64,000 nucleotides of DNA from Brevundimonas bullata. GTDB taxonomy: Bacteria > Pseudomonadota > Alphaproteobacteria > Caulobacterales > Caulobacteraceae. A program made the translations under genes and the position numbers. The stretch covers positions 62,001 to 126,000 of the forward strand of contig NZ_JACHLM010000005.1 in assembly GCF_014207965.1 (NCBI RefSeq), read 5' to 3'. Positions 33,252 through 42,350 of the stretch are shown in pieces (within the stretch, counting starts at the first letter, position 1; each line of letters begins with the position of its first letter). The notes beneath the pieces are model-generated. The model was not told where the DNA came from. It ran no database searches and saw only the letters and a list, made by a program, of their open reading frames with translations.

Positions 33252-35534
33252 TCAGGGCGCGGGGGTCAGGCCTTCGACCCGCACGCTCCAGCCTTCTTTC
33301 GGGAAGCCGGGCGCATGGCCGGTCGAGCCGTCCCAGCCGCCCGCCATCAGACCCACCGCCATCAGCAGCGAGCCGTTGGACGGGAAGTAGGTCTCGGCCG
33401 CGCGGCGATAGCCGGCGCCGTCCGGGTTGACCGCCATGGCGACGCCGCCGGCCCCGGCGGAGACAGGCACCAGTTCGTCGGCGTGCTCGTCCAGGTGGAC
33501 GCGCGGCGTCATGCCGGTGACGCCCCACTGGTTGTTCTTCAGGTCGGCGAACAGCCAGTCGACGGCCTTGTCCGGCTCGCCGAGACGGGCGGCGGTCATG
33601 GCCATCATGGGGAAGTCCCAGCCCCAGGTCTGGCGCACGTCCCAGTTCTGCTCCACCGCCTCGAAGGTGCGGCGCATGGCGTTCGGGTCGATGCGCGCGC
33701 CGGGGATGAAGCCATAGGCCATCAGGAAGGAGGGGTGGTCGCGGTTCTTGCACTGACTGGCCGCCGCATGCTTGCGGCAGGCGTCGGACATGGCCGTGTA
33801 CCAGAAGTCCGGCACGCTTTCGACCGGCAGGTAGAGGCCGTCCTTCATCGCGGGCGGGGCGATTTTCGCCAGCGCCTGATCCCAGTCGGCGCGGCGCGGC
33901 TGGTCCTGACGGAGCCGCCATTGCTGCGCGGTTTCCAAGGCCCAGCGGAAATACTCGACCTCGAAGGTCGGGTTGATCGTGGTCAGGGGATCATAGTTTT
34001 CCTGCGCCGGGATCAGGGGCGTGCCGAGGTTCAGGCGGCCGTTCTGCTCGATGGGCCAGGAGGCCAGAAGGTCGGCGGTGGTCTCGACCAGTTCGGCGTA
34101 GCGGCCGAGCACGGCAGGGTCCTTGTCCGCGCGCCAGACCAGTTCGGCCAGCAGGATGGGGTGCGGCTGCTGCCACATGATGAAGGGGGAGACGAGGCTG
34201 GGGCTGTTGCGGCCTTCCGGCCCGACCATCTTGGGCCACCAGGCGCCCTTGACCCCGTGACGCGCGGCCTCTGCGCGGGCGTTGTCGAGGTTGCCCAGAT
34301 ACCAGGGCAGGCTGCGCTCCAGCAGTTCAGGACGGCCCCACATGGCCTGCCAGCCGGCGTGCCAGGGGTGCATCTCCAGATGGAACTTGCCGTACCAGGA
34401 GTTGGAGAAGAGGCCCTCTTCCTGCGGCGGCAGTTCGCCCGCGCCGTTCACCGCCGACAGATATTGCGACAGGACCACCCGGCGCTCCAGCTCGGCGGCG
34501 CGCGGGTCGGTCGAGCCGGTGAAGTCGACGGCGCCGCCCTCAGTCCAGAAGGCGTTCCAGTGGCGGGTCACGGCCTGAACGCCGGAGGAATAGGCCGGGG
34601 CCTTCGTCGTGTCGGCCTCTTGGTCAAAGCGGACCATGACGGTCAGCCGCTCACGCCCATTGGCGACGACGCTGAAGCTGTCGGCGCCGCTCTGCTCGAT
34701 CTTGCCCGAGGCGATGATGCCGGAATGATAGGCGGTGTCGTCCAGGGTGCGGCGGATCCGGACGTCGCCCGTGTCGAAGGCGACGACGTCCAGGCTCTGG
34801 GCGCCCGCGCCGTCGAAGCTGGTCGGATCTGGATTGATAGCGGGGTTCACGCCGGGATAGCGGACCTGAACGCCCAGACCCTGAGACGCGACGAGCGGCG
34901 ACGCGATCTCGACCATCACCATGTCCAGCGTCGGGTGGACGCGGGTCACGACCTCGACCGGCTGGCCGTCATAGATGAAGCGGCTGGTCAGGGTTCCTGA
35001 CCACAGGTCCAGCGTCTGGCGCGTGTCCGCCACCTTGGCGAAGTCCAGGGCGCGGCCGTCATTCAAAGTCAGGCCGATGCGGCTCAGCGAAATGCGATGC
35101 GGATTGGCCCGCAGCCAGGTGTAGGCGGGGTTGGTCTCGGCGTCGGCCCAGGACTTCATCCAGGCATAGGGCTGCTCGCCGCGCCCAGGGACCGGCACGT
35201 TTATGAGCCCGTTTTGCTCGGTATAGCCCTCAGGGTTGGGGAAGCTGTGCCAGGCCCACTGGGCCATGGTCAGCAGGGGGGCCAGTTCCGAATACTGCTC
35301 AGGGAAGGTCTGTAGGCCGGTGATGTCGGCGGTGAATCCCAGGTCGCCGTTGCCCAACTGAATCGGGGCGTGCCGGTTGATGGCGGTCAGCGTCACATTG
35401 TGACGCTGGGCCAGGGCCTGCCGGTCAATCGGGGCCGCTGGAGCGACCGCCACCGAGGGGGTGACGGTCTGGGCGCAAGCTGCAGTCGGGCCAGCCAGCA
35501 GGGTGAAGGCGAGGAGGGCGGAACGCAGACGCAT
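33252..35534 (-). CDS. Putative six-hairpin glycosidase, specificity unknown
   Basis: A 760-residue exported protein; the signal peptide is MRLRSALLAFTLLAG ending AACAQ, and the start shares one base with the transporter stop (TGATG). The N-terminal third looks like a beta-sandwich (APIQLGNGDLGFTADITGLQTF), and the remainder resembles (alpha/alpha)6 six-hairpin glycosidases of the GH65/GH95 type (FHLEMHPWHAGWQAMWGRPELL; GAWWPKMVGPEGRNSP; TWGWDFPMMAMTAARLG). A glutamate in GPEGR is a candidate acid. No recognised alpha-L-rhamnosidase family member (GH78, GH106) is otherwise present in this rhamnose locus, so a rhamnose- or uronide-releasing role is plausible. I do not recognise a characterised homologue. 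Confidence 0.75.
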   Translation of the reverse strand: MRLRSALLAFTLLAGPTAACAQTVTPSVAVAPAAPIDRQALAQRHNVTLTAINRHAPIQLGNGDLGFTADITGLQTFPEQYSELAPLLTMAQWAWHSFPNPEGYTEQNGLINVPVPGRGEQPYAWMKSWADAETNPAYTWLRANPHRISLSRIGLTLNDGRALDFAKVADTRQTLDLWSGTLTSRFIYDGQPVEVVTRVHPTLDMVMVEIASPLVASQGLGVQVRYPGVNPAINPDPTSFDGAGAQSLDVVAFDTGDVRIRRTLDDTAYHSGIIASGKIEQSGADSFSVVANGRERLTVMVRFDQEADTTKAPAYSSGVQAVTRHWNAFWTEGGAVDFTGSTDPRAAELERRVVLSQYLSAVNGAGELPPQEEGLFSNSWYGKFHLEMHPWHAGWQAMWGRPELLERSLPWYLGNLDNARAEAARHGVKGAWWPKMVGPEGRNSPSLVSPFIMWQQPHPILLAELVWRADKDPAVLGRYAELVETTADLLASWPIEQNGRLNLGTPLIPAQENYDPLTTINPTFEVEYFRWALETAQQWRLRQDQPRRADWDQALAKIAPPAMKDGLYLPVESVPDFWYTAMSDACRKHAAASQCKNRDHPSFLMAYGFIPGARIDPNAMRRTFEAVEQNWDVRQTWGWDFPMMAMTAARLGEPDKAVDWLFADLKNNQWGVTGMTPRVHLDEHADELVPVSAGAGGVAMAVNPDGAGYRRAAETYFPSNGSLLMAVGLMAGGWDGSTGHAPGFPKEGWSVRVEGLTPAP

Positions 35535-36799
35535 CACTTGGCCTCCGCCCGACCCAGGCCGGCGCCCTTCCATCCATACCAGGCGACCACGGCGAAGCAG
35601 GCGGCGGGCAGCAGGAAGGCGATGTTGGCGCCGTAGAGGTCGGCCAGCTTGCCCATGGGCCAGGGCAGCAGGACGCCGCCGCCGATCGCCATGACCATGA
35701 GGGACGAGGCCTTCTTGGTGCCGGCGCCCAGACCGGTGGTGCCCAGGGCGAAGATGGTGGCGAACATGGTCGACATGAAGAAGAAGACGGCGATCAGGGC
35801 GATGGGCGACACCTTGTCGATGCCGGCCGCGACCACCAGGGTCAGGGCGACGTTGATGACGCCATAGGTGGTCAGCAGGGTGCGCGGCCTGACCTTGAGC
35901 AGCAGGCCCGTGGCGGCGAAGCGTCCGACCAGATAGCCGATGGCCGCCAGCGACAGCATGAAGGCGCCCTGCTGCGAGGTCAGGCCCTGCCAGTTGTGGG
36001 TCACCAGATTGATGAAGTAGGCGCCGATGCCGACCTGGGCGCCGATGTAGAGGGCCTGGGTCACCACGCCGGCGATGAAGTGGGGCTGCTGCGACAGAGG
36101 CTTGGCCGGGGCGTCGCCTGCGACGGCGTCGCCGTGATCGGCCAGGCCGGTCTCCGGCAGGCGGGCGCGCCAGACGACGGCGGCGAAGATCAGGACCGCG
36201 ACGGCGATCAGGCCATAGACGATCTGGATCGAGCGGGTCGCGCCGCCCAGGGCCTCGGTGGTCGAGGGGCTGAAGAAGACCGCGCCGCCGATCATCGGGC
36301 CGATGAAGACGCCGAGTGCATTGAACGACTGGGCCAGGTTCAGGCGCTGCGAGGCCTTGGCCGGGTCGCCCAGGACGTTGACGTAGGTGTCAGCCGAGGT
36401 TTCCAGCACGCACAGACCGGCGGCCAGGACGAACATGGAGCCGACGAAGGGCAGGAAGCTGCCGGCGTTGGCGGCGGGGATGAACAGGAGGGCGCCGAAC
36501 GCCGTCAGGGCCAGGCCCGAGACGATGCCGAACTTGTAGCCGCGTGCATTCAGCAACATGCCCGCGGGCAGGCTGAGCAGCAGATAGGCGCCGAAATAGG
36601 CGATCTGCAGCCAGGAGCTGTCCGCCTGGCTGATGCTGAGCGTCTCCTGGAAATGCTTGTTCAGCACGTCCAGCAGCCCATAGGCCAGGCCCCAGATCAG
36701 GAAGCAGCCGATGGCGAAGGCCAGCGGGCCGCGCAGGCTGCCGGCGGCGGGGAAGGCGAGACCGCCGGGGGTGTGGGCGGCGTCGGTTTCGATACTCAT
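35534..36799 (-). CDS. MFS sugar transporter (FucP-like)
   Basis: A 421-residue major facilitator protein with about 12 hydrophobic helices, beginning GPLAFAIGCFLIWGLAYGLLDVLNKHFQETL, which resembles the fucose/galactose/hexose H+ symporter (FucP) family. An AGAGGA sequence precedes the ATG at 36799; the longer upstream frame overlaps the lactonase gene and was rejected. Lying between the lactonase and the glycosidase, it most likely imports L-rhamnose across the inner membrane, though other pectic sugars are possible. FucP-type carriers also include the rhamnose carrier class, supporting the guess. Confidence 0.88.
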   Translation of the reverse strand: MSIETDAAHTPGGLAFPAAGSLRGPLAFAIGCFLIWGLAYGLLDVLNKHFQETLSISQADSSWLQIAYFGAYLLLSLPAGMLLNARGYKFGIVSGLALTAFGALLFIPAANAGSFLPFVGSMFVLAAGLCVLETSADTYVNVLGDPAKASQRLNLAQSFNALGVFIGPMIGGAVFFSPSTTEALGGATRSIQIVYGLIAVAVLIFAAVVWRARLPETGLADHGDAVAGDAPAKPLSQQPHFIAGVVTQALYIGAQVGIGAYFINLVTHNWQGLTSQQGAFMLSLAAIGYLVGRFAATGLLLKVRPRTLLTTYGVINVALTLVVAAGIDKVSPIALIAVFFFMSTMFATIFALGTTGLGAGTKKASSLMVMAIGGGVLLPWPMGKLADLYGANIAFLLPAACFAVVAWYGWKGAGLGRAEAK

Positions 36800-36863
36800 G
36801 TCGTCCTCTTGGGCTTCCTCGGGTCCGGCGCCGTCTTGATGCGGGCTCGGCGTATGATGGGGG

Positions 36864-37766
36864 TCAGATGCGGTAGATCGCCTCGGCATTGGCGGCGAAC
36901 AGACGGTCGCGTTCATCGATCGAGAAGTCGGCCGTGATCGCGTCGAAGGCGGAGTAGAAGGCGTCGAAGCTGCCGTGGACCCGCTCGACCGGAAAGTCGC
37001 TGGCGAACATGGCGCGATGCGTGCCGAAGGCCTCAATGCAGGTCAGCACCACGGGCTGGATGCTGTCGGGGGTCCAGGCGCGGTCGGTGATGCCGAGGCC
37101 GGAGATCTTGATCGAAACCTGCGGGCGCTCGGCCAGGGTCTTCAGCCCGGCGCGCCAGACGGCCATGCCCGCCTCGTCGCGGTCGGTCGGCAGACCGGCG
37201 TGATTGATGATCAGGGGGGTGTCGGGATGGGCGTCGGCCAGTTCCACGGCGCTCGCCATCTGCGACGGATAGAGCTGCAGGTCGAAGGACAGGCCGTGAC
37301 GGGCGAGCTTGGCGAAGCCTGAGCGCCACACAGGGTCGAGCAGGGGATCGGCGGGGTTGTAGGTTTTCAGCGGATCGGCGTGCCAGCAGACGATCTGGCG
37401 CACGCCCCGGACATTGGGGCGCGCGGCCTGGGCCTCCAGCAGGGCGTCCAGATCGGGATCGGTCAGGTCGGCGCCGGCGACGATGCCGTGCGGATAGCCG
37501 TAGTCGTCAGCCAGGGCTTGCAGCCAGTCGGTCTCGGACAACTGATGCCCGCGCGGCTGGCCGGCCTCGACGTGGACGATCTTGCCCACACGCCAGCCCG
37601 CCGTGTCGGCCAGATAGTCTCCCAGCAGATAGTCTTGGTGCGCGATCGGGGCCATGTCCCCCGCCGGATTGTTCGGCAGGGGATCGTCCTGCAGCCAGCC
37701 GTAGCGGGCGCGCGAGAGGTCCCACAGGTGGACGTGGCAGTCGACGATGCGAAGGTCGCGGCCCAC
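36864..37766 (-). CDS. Amidohydrolase, probable L-rhamnono-lactonase
   Basis: A 300-residue amidohydrolase-fold protein of the COG3618 group (fuconolactonase/rhamnonolactonase-type). The metal motif is DCHVHLWD (His11, His13), a further metal His lies in IINHAGLPTD, and the terminal acid is in FASDFPVERVHGSFD. In the non-phosphorylative route it would hydrolyse L-rhamnono-1,4-lactone to L-rhamnonate. Immediate neighbours are the keto-deoxy-rhamnonate dehydrogenase (10 bp upstream) and the MFS carrier (64 bp downstream), so context and family agree. L-fuconolactone is an alternative substrate but rhmD argues for rhamnose. Confidence 0.85.
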   Translation of the reverse strand: MGRDLRIVDCHVHLWDLSRARYGWLQDDPLPNNPAGDMAPIAHQDYLLGDYLADTAGWRVGKIVHVEAGQPRGHQLSETDWLQALADDYGYPHGIVAGADLTDPDLDALLEAQAARPNVRGVRQIVCWHADPLKTYNPADPLLDPVWRSGFAKLARHGLSFDLQLYPSQMASAVELADAHPDTPLIINHAGLPTDRDEAGMAVWRAGLKTLAERPQVSIKISGLGITDRAWTPDSIQPVVLTCIEAFGTHRAMFASDFPVERVHGSFDAFYSAFDAITADFSIDERDRLFAANAEAIYRI

Positions 37767-37776
37767 CCGAAGCTCC

Positions 37777-38526
37777 CTAGTAGGTCGTGCGGCCGCCCGA
37801 CGTATCGAACGTCGAGGCGGTGGTGAAGCTGCATTCTTCCGACGCCATGAAGCAGACCATGGCGACGCTTTCCTCGACCTCGCCCAGACGGCCCATCGGG
37901 ATCTTGGAGCGCATGTAGTCGACCTGGCTTTGCGGCATCTGCGCCAGGATGGGGCTTTCGAAGGTGGCGGGGGTCAGGCTGTTGGCGATGACGCCCTTGC
38001 CGGCCAGTTCCTTGCCCAGCGACTTGGTGAAGCCGATCACGCCGGCCTTTGACGCCGAATAGGCGCTGGCGTTGGGGTTGCCTTCCTTGCCCGCGACCGA
38101 GGCCACGTTGACGATGCGGCCGTAGTCGTTGGCCAGCATGTAGGGGACGATGGCGCGCGAGCAGTAGAAGACGCCGTTCAGATTGATGTCGACGACGCGC
38201 TTCCAGCTGTCGAGCGGGAACTCGTGCACCGGAACCGTGGCGCCGGTGATGCCGGCCGAGGCGACCAGGATGTCGATGCGGCCCAGGGCCTCATGCGAGG
38301 TCTTGGCGGCGGCCTCGACGGCAGCGGCGTCGGAGACGTCCAGCGCGACGGTTGCGGTCGCGCCGACTTCCTCGGCGGCGGCCTTCAGCGCATCAGCATT
38401 GAGGTCCCAGAGGACCACCTTGCCGCCCTCGGCGACGATGCGGGCGGCCGAGGCCTTGCCGAGACCGGAGGCGCCGCCGGTGACGACGGCGGTGCGGCCG
38501 ATGAAGCGACCTTGATAGGCGCTCAT
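37777..38526 (-). CDS. SDR, probable 2-keto-3-deoxy-L-rhamnonate 4-dehydrogenase
   Basis: A 249-residue short-chain dehydrogenase with cofactor motif VTGGASGLGKA, aspartate in LWDLNAD (NAD preference), and catalytic YSASK. The C-terminal end TFDTSGGRTTY matches the sugar-acid SDR group. Its position directly between the lactonase and the diketo hydrolase fits the oxidation of 2-keto-3-deoxy-L-rhamnonate to the 2,4-diketo acid, the step that replaces aldol cleavage in the diketo-hydrolase variant. ATG 38526 overlaps the stop of the upstream gene by 4 bp; the 88-residue longer frame is shadow. Confidence 0.88.
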   Translation of the reverse strand: MSAYQGRFIGRTAVVTGGASGLGKASAARIVAEGGKVVLWDLNADALKAAAEEVGATATVALDVSDAAAVEAAAKTSHEALGRIDILVASAGITGATVPVHEFPLDSWKRVVDINLNGVFYCSRAIVPYMLANDYGRIVNVASVAGKEGNPNASAYSASKAGVIGFTKSLGKELAGKGVIANSLTPATFESPILAQMPQSQVDYMRSKIPMGRLGEVEESVAMVCFMASEECSFTTASTFDTSGGRTTY

Positions 38527-39386
38527 GCTGCGGCGTCCTTCGACCAGGCGACGACCGACTGGCGCTGGCGGCCCAGCTTCTCGATGCTCAGCTCCATGAC
38601 GTCGCCGGCCTTCAGGTAGAAGGGCTCGGGCTTCTGACCCAGACCGACGCCGGGCGGGGTCCCGGTGGTGATCAGGTCGCCGGGCTCCAGCGTCATGAAC
38701 TGGCTGACGTAGGACACGATCTCGGCCACGCCGAAGATCATGGTACGGGTGTTGCCGGTCTGCATGCGCTTGCCGTTGAGGTCCAGCCACATATCCAGGG
38801 TCTGGACGTCGCCGACCTCGTCCCTGGTGACGATCCAGGGACCGACCGGGCCGAAGGTGTCGCAGCCCTTGCCCTTGTCCCAGGTGCCGCCGCGCTCGGT
38901 CTGGAAGGCGCGCTCGGACACGTCGTTGATCAGGACGTAACCCGCGACATGGTCCAGGGCGTCGGCCTGTTCGACGTAGGAAGCCCGCTTGCCGATGACG
39001 ATGCCCAGTTCGACTTCCCAGTCGGTCTTCTCGGAGCCGCGCGGAATGACAACGGTATCATTCGGGCCCGTCAAACAGGAGACGGCCTTGGTGAAGACCA
39101 CGGGCTCGGCCGGGATGGGCAGGTTGGACTCGGCGGCGTGGTCGGCGAAGTTCAGGCCGATGGCGATGAATTTGCGCACGCCGTTGACCGGCACGCCGTA
39201 GCGGGGCGCGCCCTCCACCCGGGGCAGGGTCTCGGGATCAATCGCCTTCAGCGCGGCGAGGCCTTCGCCCCACAACTGATCCGGTGTGATGTCGGCGACC
39301 ACGCCCGACAGGTCGCGGATACGACCCTCGGCGTCGAGCGTGCCGGGCTTTTCCTGGCCCACAGGGCCGTAACGCAGCAGTTTCAT
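38523..39386 (-). CDS. FAH-family 2,4-diketo-3-deoxy-L-rhamnonate hydrolase
   Basis: A 287-residue fumarylacetoacetate hydrolase family protein. The core motif IGLNFADHAAES and the metal ligands in DWEVELGIVIGK (Glu, Glu) with Asp further on (FGPVGPWIVTRDEVGD) are visible, followed by DLITTGTPPGVGLGQKP. In the rhamnose diketo route it cleaves 2,4-diketo-3-deoxy-L-rhamnonate to pyruvate and L-lactate. Family members also act on diketo-fuconate and on homoprotocatechuate intermediates; the adjoining rhmD makes rhamnonate the best guess. It is 12 bp downstream of rhmD and overlaps the SDR by 4 bp. Confidence 0.88.
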   Translation of the reverse strand: MKLLRYGPVGQEKPGTLDAEGRIRDLSGVVADITPDQLWGEGLAALKAIDPETLPRVEGAPRYGVPVNGVRKFIAIGLNFADHAAESNLPIPAEPVVFTKAVSCLTGPNDTVVIPRGSEKTDWEVELGIVIGKRASYVEQADALDHVAGYVLINDVSERAFQTERGGTWDKGKGCDTFGPVGPWIVTRDEVGDVQTLDMWLDLNGKRMQTGNTRTMIFGVAEIVSYVSQFMTLEPGDLITTGTPPGVGLGQKPEPFYLKAGDVMELSIEKLGRQRQSVVAWSKDAAA

Positions 39387-39398
39387 AGTGAGGCCTTC

Positions 39399-40604
39399 TT
39401 AGCGGGCGTAGGGGCGGTGCAGGGCGATGTCGCGGTTCAGCTCGACGCCGAAGCCGGGCGCATCAGGCACCTTGAGCTTGCCGTTCACGGGGACCGGCTC
39501 GCCGATGAGTTGCGGATGGAACATGGGCACGACCTCGTCGGCGCCCGGGGCCATCATCAGGAACTCGGCGAACGGGCTGTTATGGCGCGTCACGACGAAG
39601 TGGTAGGAATAGACGGACGATCCGTGCGGGATCATCAGCACGCCCTTGGCGTCGGCCATGGCGGAGATCTTGATCAGCTCGGTGACGCCGCCGCACCAGC
39701 CCACGTCCGGCTGGATGATGTCGCAGCATTCCATCTCCAGCAGCATGCGGAAGCCCCAGCGGGTGGCCTCGTGCTCGCCGGTGGTGACCAGCATCCCCTT
39801 GGGCGCGTTCTTCTTCAGCGCCTGATAGCCCCAGTAGTCGTCGGGGCTGAGCGCCTCCTCGATCCACTTCAGACCCATCTTGTGGGCTTCGTGCGCCAGG
39901 CGGGTGGCGTAGTTCAGATCCAGCGCCATCCAGCAGTCGAACATCAGCCAGAAGTCGTCGCCGCAGGCGTTGCGCATGGCCTCAAGCTCGGCCAGGTTCT
40001 TGCGCAGGCCTTCCTCGCCTTCTGCGGGTGCGTGGTGCAGGGGCATCTTGCCGCCGATGAAGCCGAGTTCCTTGGCTTTGTCGGGTCGGGCGCCCGTGGC
40101 GTAGAAGGTCAGCTCATCCCGCACCGCGCCGCCCAGCATGGCGAAGACCGGCTCCTGACGCAGGCGGCCGAGCAGGTCCCACAGCGCCAGATCGACGCCG
40201 GAGATGGCGTTCACCACCAGACCCTTGCGGCCATAATACTGGGTCGAGAAATACATCTGATCCCAGATCTTCTCGACCTCGGACGGATCGCGCCCTTCCA
40301 GGAAGCGGGCCAGGTGTTTCTCGACGATATAGGCGGCGGGCTCGCCGCCGGTGGTCACGGCGAAGCCGACCACGCCGTTGTCCGCCTCGATCTCGACGAC
40401 CAGGGTGCCCAGCACATTGATGCCGAAGCTGCGGCGGCTCTGGCGATACTCGGGATACTTGGCCATCGGCGTGGCGATGTGGTCGTCGATCCAGTGACCG
40501 TCGCCCTGATCGTGATAGTCGGCGCCTCCCCCCTGATTGGCGCCCGTGCCGTCGTTCTTCACGACGAAGGCGCGGACGTGTTTGATCTTAGGCAGACGGC
40601 TCAT
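39399..40604 (-). CDS. rhmD: L-rhamnonate dehydratase
   Basis: A 401-residue enolase-superfamily dehydratase that is very similar, from memory, to E. coli RhmD (YfaW): near-identical blocks include [37 protein letters not shown] and the C-terminal [10 protein letters not shown]. Mg2+ ligands are Asp223 (LMFDCW), a Glu at about 249 (KWIEEAL) and Glu277 (TTGEHE); the catalytic region near the end has [11 protein letters not shown]. It removes water from L-rhamnonate to give 2-keto-3-deoxy-L-rhamnonate. It heads a seven-gene minus-strand operon and diverges from the IclR regulator. Length equals the E. coli enzyme. Confidence 0.95.
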   Translation of the reverse strand: MSRLPKIKHVRAFVVKNDGTGANQGGGADYHDQGDGHWIDDHIATPMAKYPEYRQSRRSFGINVLGTLVVEIEADNGVVGFAVTTGGEPAAYIVEKHLARFLEGRDPSEVEKIWDQMYFSTQYYGRKGLVVNAISGVDLALWDLLGRLRQEPVFAMLGGAVRDELTFYATGARPDKAKELGFIGGKMPLHHAPAEGEEGLRKNLAELEAMRNACGDDFWLMFDCWMALDLNYATRLAHEAHKMGLKWIEEALSPDDYWGYQALKKNAPKGMLVTTGEHEATRWGFRMLLEMECCDIIQPDVGWCGGVTELIKISAMADAKGVLMIPHGSSVYSYHFVVTRHNSPFAEFLMMAPGADEVVPMFHPQLIGEPVPVNGKLKVPDAPGFGVELNRDIALHRPYAR

Positions 40605-40721
40605 TGAGAAATCACCGAGATGCGGTAATTCTCTCCCAGTATGCGGGATGTCACTGGCGTTCCTCCGTGCGACCCGTCAAACTTGCCAACCTTTTGAGCG
40701 GCCCGCTTGCGTGTTTTGCTA

Positions 40722-40734
40722 CATTCTGGGAATG
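40722..40734. promoter_or_regulatory. Candidate operator in rhmD/iclR divergent region
   Basis: CATTC-TGG-GAATG is a 5-bp inverted repeat with a 3-bp centre, 12 bp before the IclR-type regulator start and 118 bp before rhmD. Its position suits autoregulation. I found no second copy in the window. Confidence 0.35.
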
Positions 40735-40745
40735 AGGATTACGAG

Positions 40746-41552
40746 ATGGGACGAATGACGTCAATCAAGACCGAGCAAGTCGAGGGCGAAGAGGAAGTCG
40801 GGGTCAAGGCCTCCGGCAGCCAGACCCTGCTGCGTGGACTGGATGTCATCGACGCCCTGATGGAGGGTTCGCTGCCGCTGGCCGAGCTGTCCGAGAAGCT
40901 GGAGCTGACGCGCAGCACCACCCACCGCCTGGCCTCGGCCCTGGTGGATCGCCGCCTGCTGTCTTTCCGCCCGCGCGAAGGCTACAGCCTCGGCCCCAAG
41001 CTGCTGGAGCTGGGCCACGCCGCCAGCCAGCAGATGCACCTGCCGCGCGTGGCGCGCCCCTATCTGGAGCATCTGTCGGCGGTGACTGACGACACCGTCC
41101 ATCTGGGCGTGCTGGACGGTCGCCATGCTCTTTATCTGGACAAGGTCGCCGGGCGTCGCCGGGTCAACATCGGCTCGCGCCTTGGGGAGCGTCATCCCAT
41201 CGCCTCGACCGGCCTGGGCAAGGCCTTGATCCTCGACAAGTCAGAGCCCGAATGGAGCGACTTCTACGCCCCCGAGGGCACGCCGTTTGATTCCGCCGCC
41301 CGCGCCGTCTGGATGGAGCGGATGCGCGGATATGCGCAGAAGGGCTACGCCTTCGACCTGGAAGAGAACGAGGATCAGGTCCGCTGCGTCGCCGCGCCGA
41401 TCCGTTCGGTCGACGGCCATGTCGTGGCCGCGATCAGCGTCTCGTCCGCTGCACAATATATGTCCGACGCCCGGATGGCCGAGCTGACCAAGACGGTCAC
41501 CGATGCCGCCAACGCCATCAGCGGCGACCTGGGCTGGACCCCGAAACCCTGA
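40746..41552 (+). CDS. IclR-family transcriptional regulator
   Basis: A 268-residue regulator: an N-terminal winged helix (LPLAELSEKLELTRSTTHRLASALVDRRLL) and an IclR effector domain (RVARPYLEHLSAVTDDTVHLGVLDG; SRLGERHPIASTGLGKALI; VRCVAAPIRSVDGHVVAAISVS). I prefer ATG 40746 because GAGG lies 8 nt upstream; an ATG at 40755 is also possible, whereas a further upstream TTG has no support. It diverges from the rhmD operon and is followed by the rhamnose dehydrogenase and lactate dehydrogenase genes, so it probably senses rhamnose or a pathway acid and controls both units. Confidence 0.92.
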   Translation: MGRMTSIKTEQVEGEEEVGVKASGSQTLLRGLDVIDALMEGSLPLAELSEKLELTRSTTHRLASALVDRRLLSFRPREGYSLGPKLLELGHAASQQMHLPRVARPYLEHLSAVTDDTVHLGVLDGRHALYLDKVAGRRRVNIGSRLGERHPIASTGLGKALILDKSEPEWSDFYAPEGTPFDSAARAVWMERMRGYAQKGYAFDLEENEDQVRCVAAPIRSVDGHVVAAISVSSAAQYMSDARMAELTKTVTDAANAISGDLGWTPKP

Positions 41553-41578
41553 AGCAACTGAGACTGTACGGAGCCCCC

Positions 41579-42340
41579 ATGCTGCTTAAAGACAAGGTCG
41601 TCCTCATCACCGGAGGATCGCGAGGCATCGGGGCCGCCGTGGCCGTGGAAATGGCCAAGCAGGGCGCGGACGTCGCCATCAACAGCAACTCGGGCGGCGC
41701 GGCCGCCGCCGAAGTGATCGCCGCCGTCGAGGCCCATGGTCGGCGCTGCATCTCGGTCGAGGGCGATGTGGCCCTGCCGGAAACGGCGACGGCCTTTGTC
41801 AACGCGGCGGTCGAGGCCTTCGGCCGTGTGGACGTCTTTGTCTCCAACGCCGGCATCTGCCCCTTCCACGCCTTCCTCGACATGCCGGCCGAGACGCTGA
41901 AGCGTACGATGGAGGTCAACCTGCACGGGGCCTACTTCATGACCCAGGCGGCGGCGAACCAGATGGTGAAGCAGGGCAATGGCGGGGCCATTGTCGCCAT
42001 CAGCTCGATCTCGGCCCTGGTCGGCGGCGAGTTCCAGACCCACTACACCCCGACCAAGGCGGGGGTGCACAGTCTGATGCAGTCCTGCGCCATCGCCCTG
42101 GGGCGTCACGGCATCCGCTGCAACTCGGTGCTGCCGGGCACCATCCTGACCGACATCAACCGGGATGATCTGTCCGATCCGGCCAAGCGCGAATACATGG
42201 AAGGCCGCATCCCGCTGGGTCGTCTGGGCCAGCCCGAGGACATCGGCGGCGCCGTCGCCTTCCTGGCGTCTGACATGGCGGCCTATGTCACCGGCGCGGC
42301 CCTGCTGGTCGATGGCGGCGCCTTTGTGAACCTGCAGTAG
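41579..42340 (+). CDS. SDR, probable L-rhamnose 1-dehydrogenase
   Basis: A 253-residue SDR with cofactor motif [14 protein letters not shown] motif ([12 protein letters not shown]) and catalytic YTPTK. It resembles the L-rhamnose 1-dehydrogenases of the Azotobacter/Sphingomonas type, which oxidise L-rhamnose to the 1,4-lactone with NAD(P). The residue after the first strand is NSNSGG rather than an acidic one, consistent with tolerance of NADP. It lies 26 bp after the IclR gene and 10 bp before lldD. This completes the first step of the pathway whose later steps are encoded on the other strand. Confidence 0.87.
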   Translation: MLLKDKVVLITGGSRGIGAAVAVEMAKQGADVAINSNSGGAAAAEVIAAVEAHGRRCISVEGDVALPETATAFVNAAVEAFGRVDVFVSNAGICPFHAFLDMPAETLKRTMEVNLHGAYFMTQAAANQMVKQGNGGAIVAISSISALVGGEFQTHYTPTKAGVHSLMQSCAIALGRHGIRCNSVLPGTILTDINRDDLSDPAKREYMEGRIPLGRLGQPEDIGGAVAFLASDMAAYVTGAALLVDGGAFVNLQ

Positions 42341-42350
42341 GGCGGGCGGC

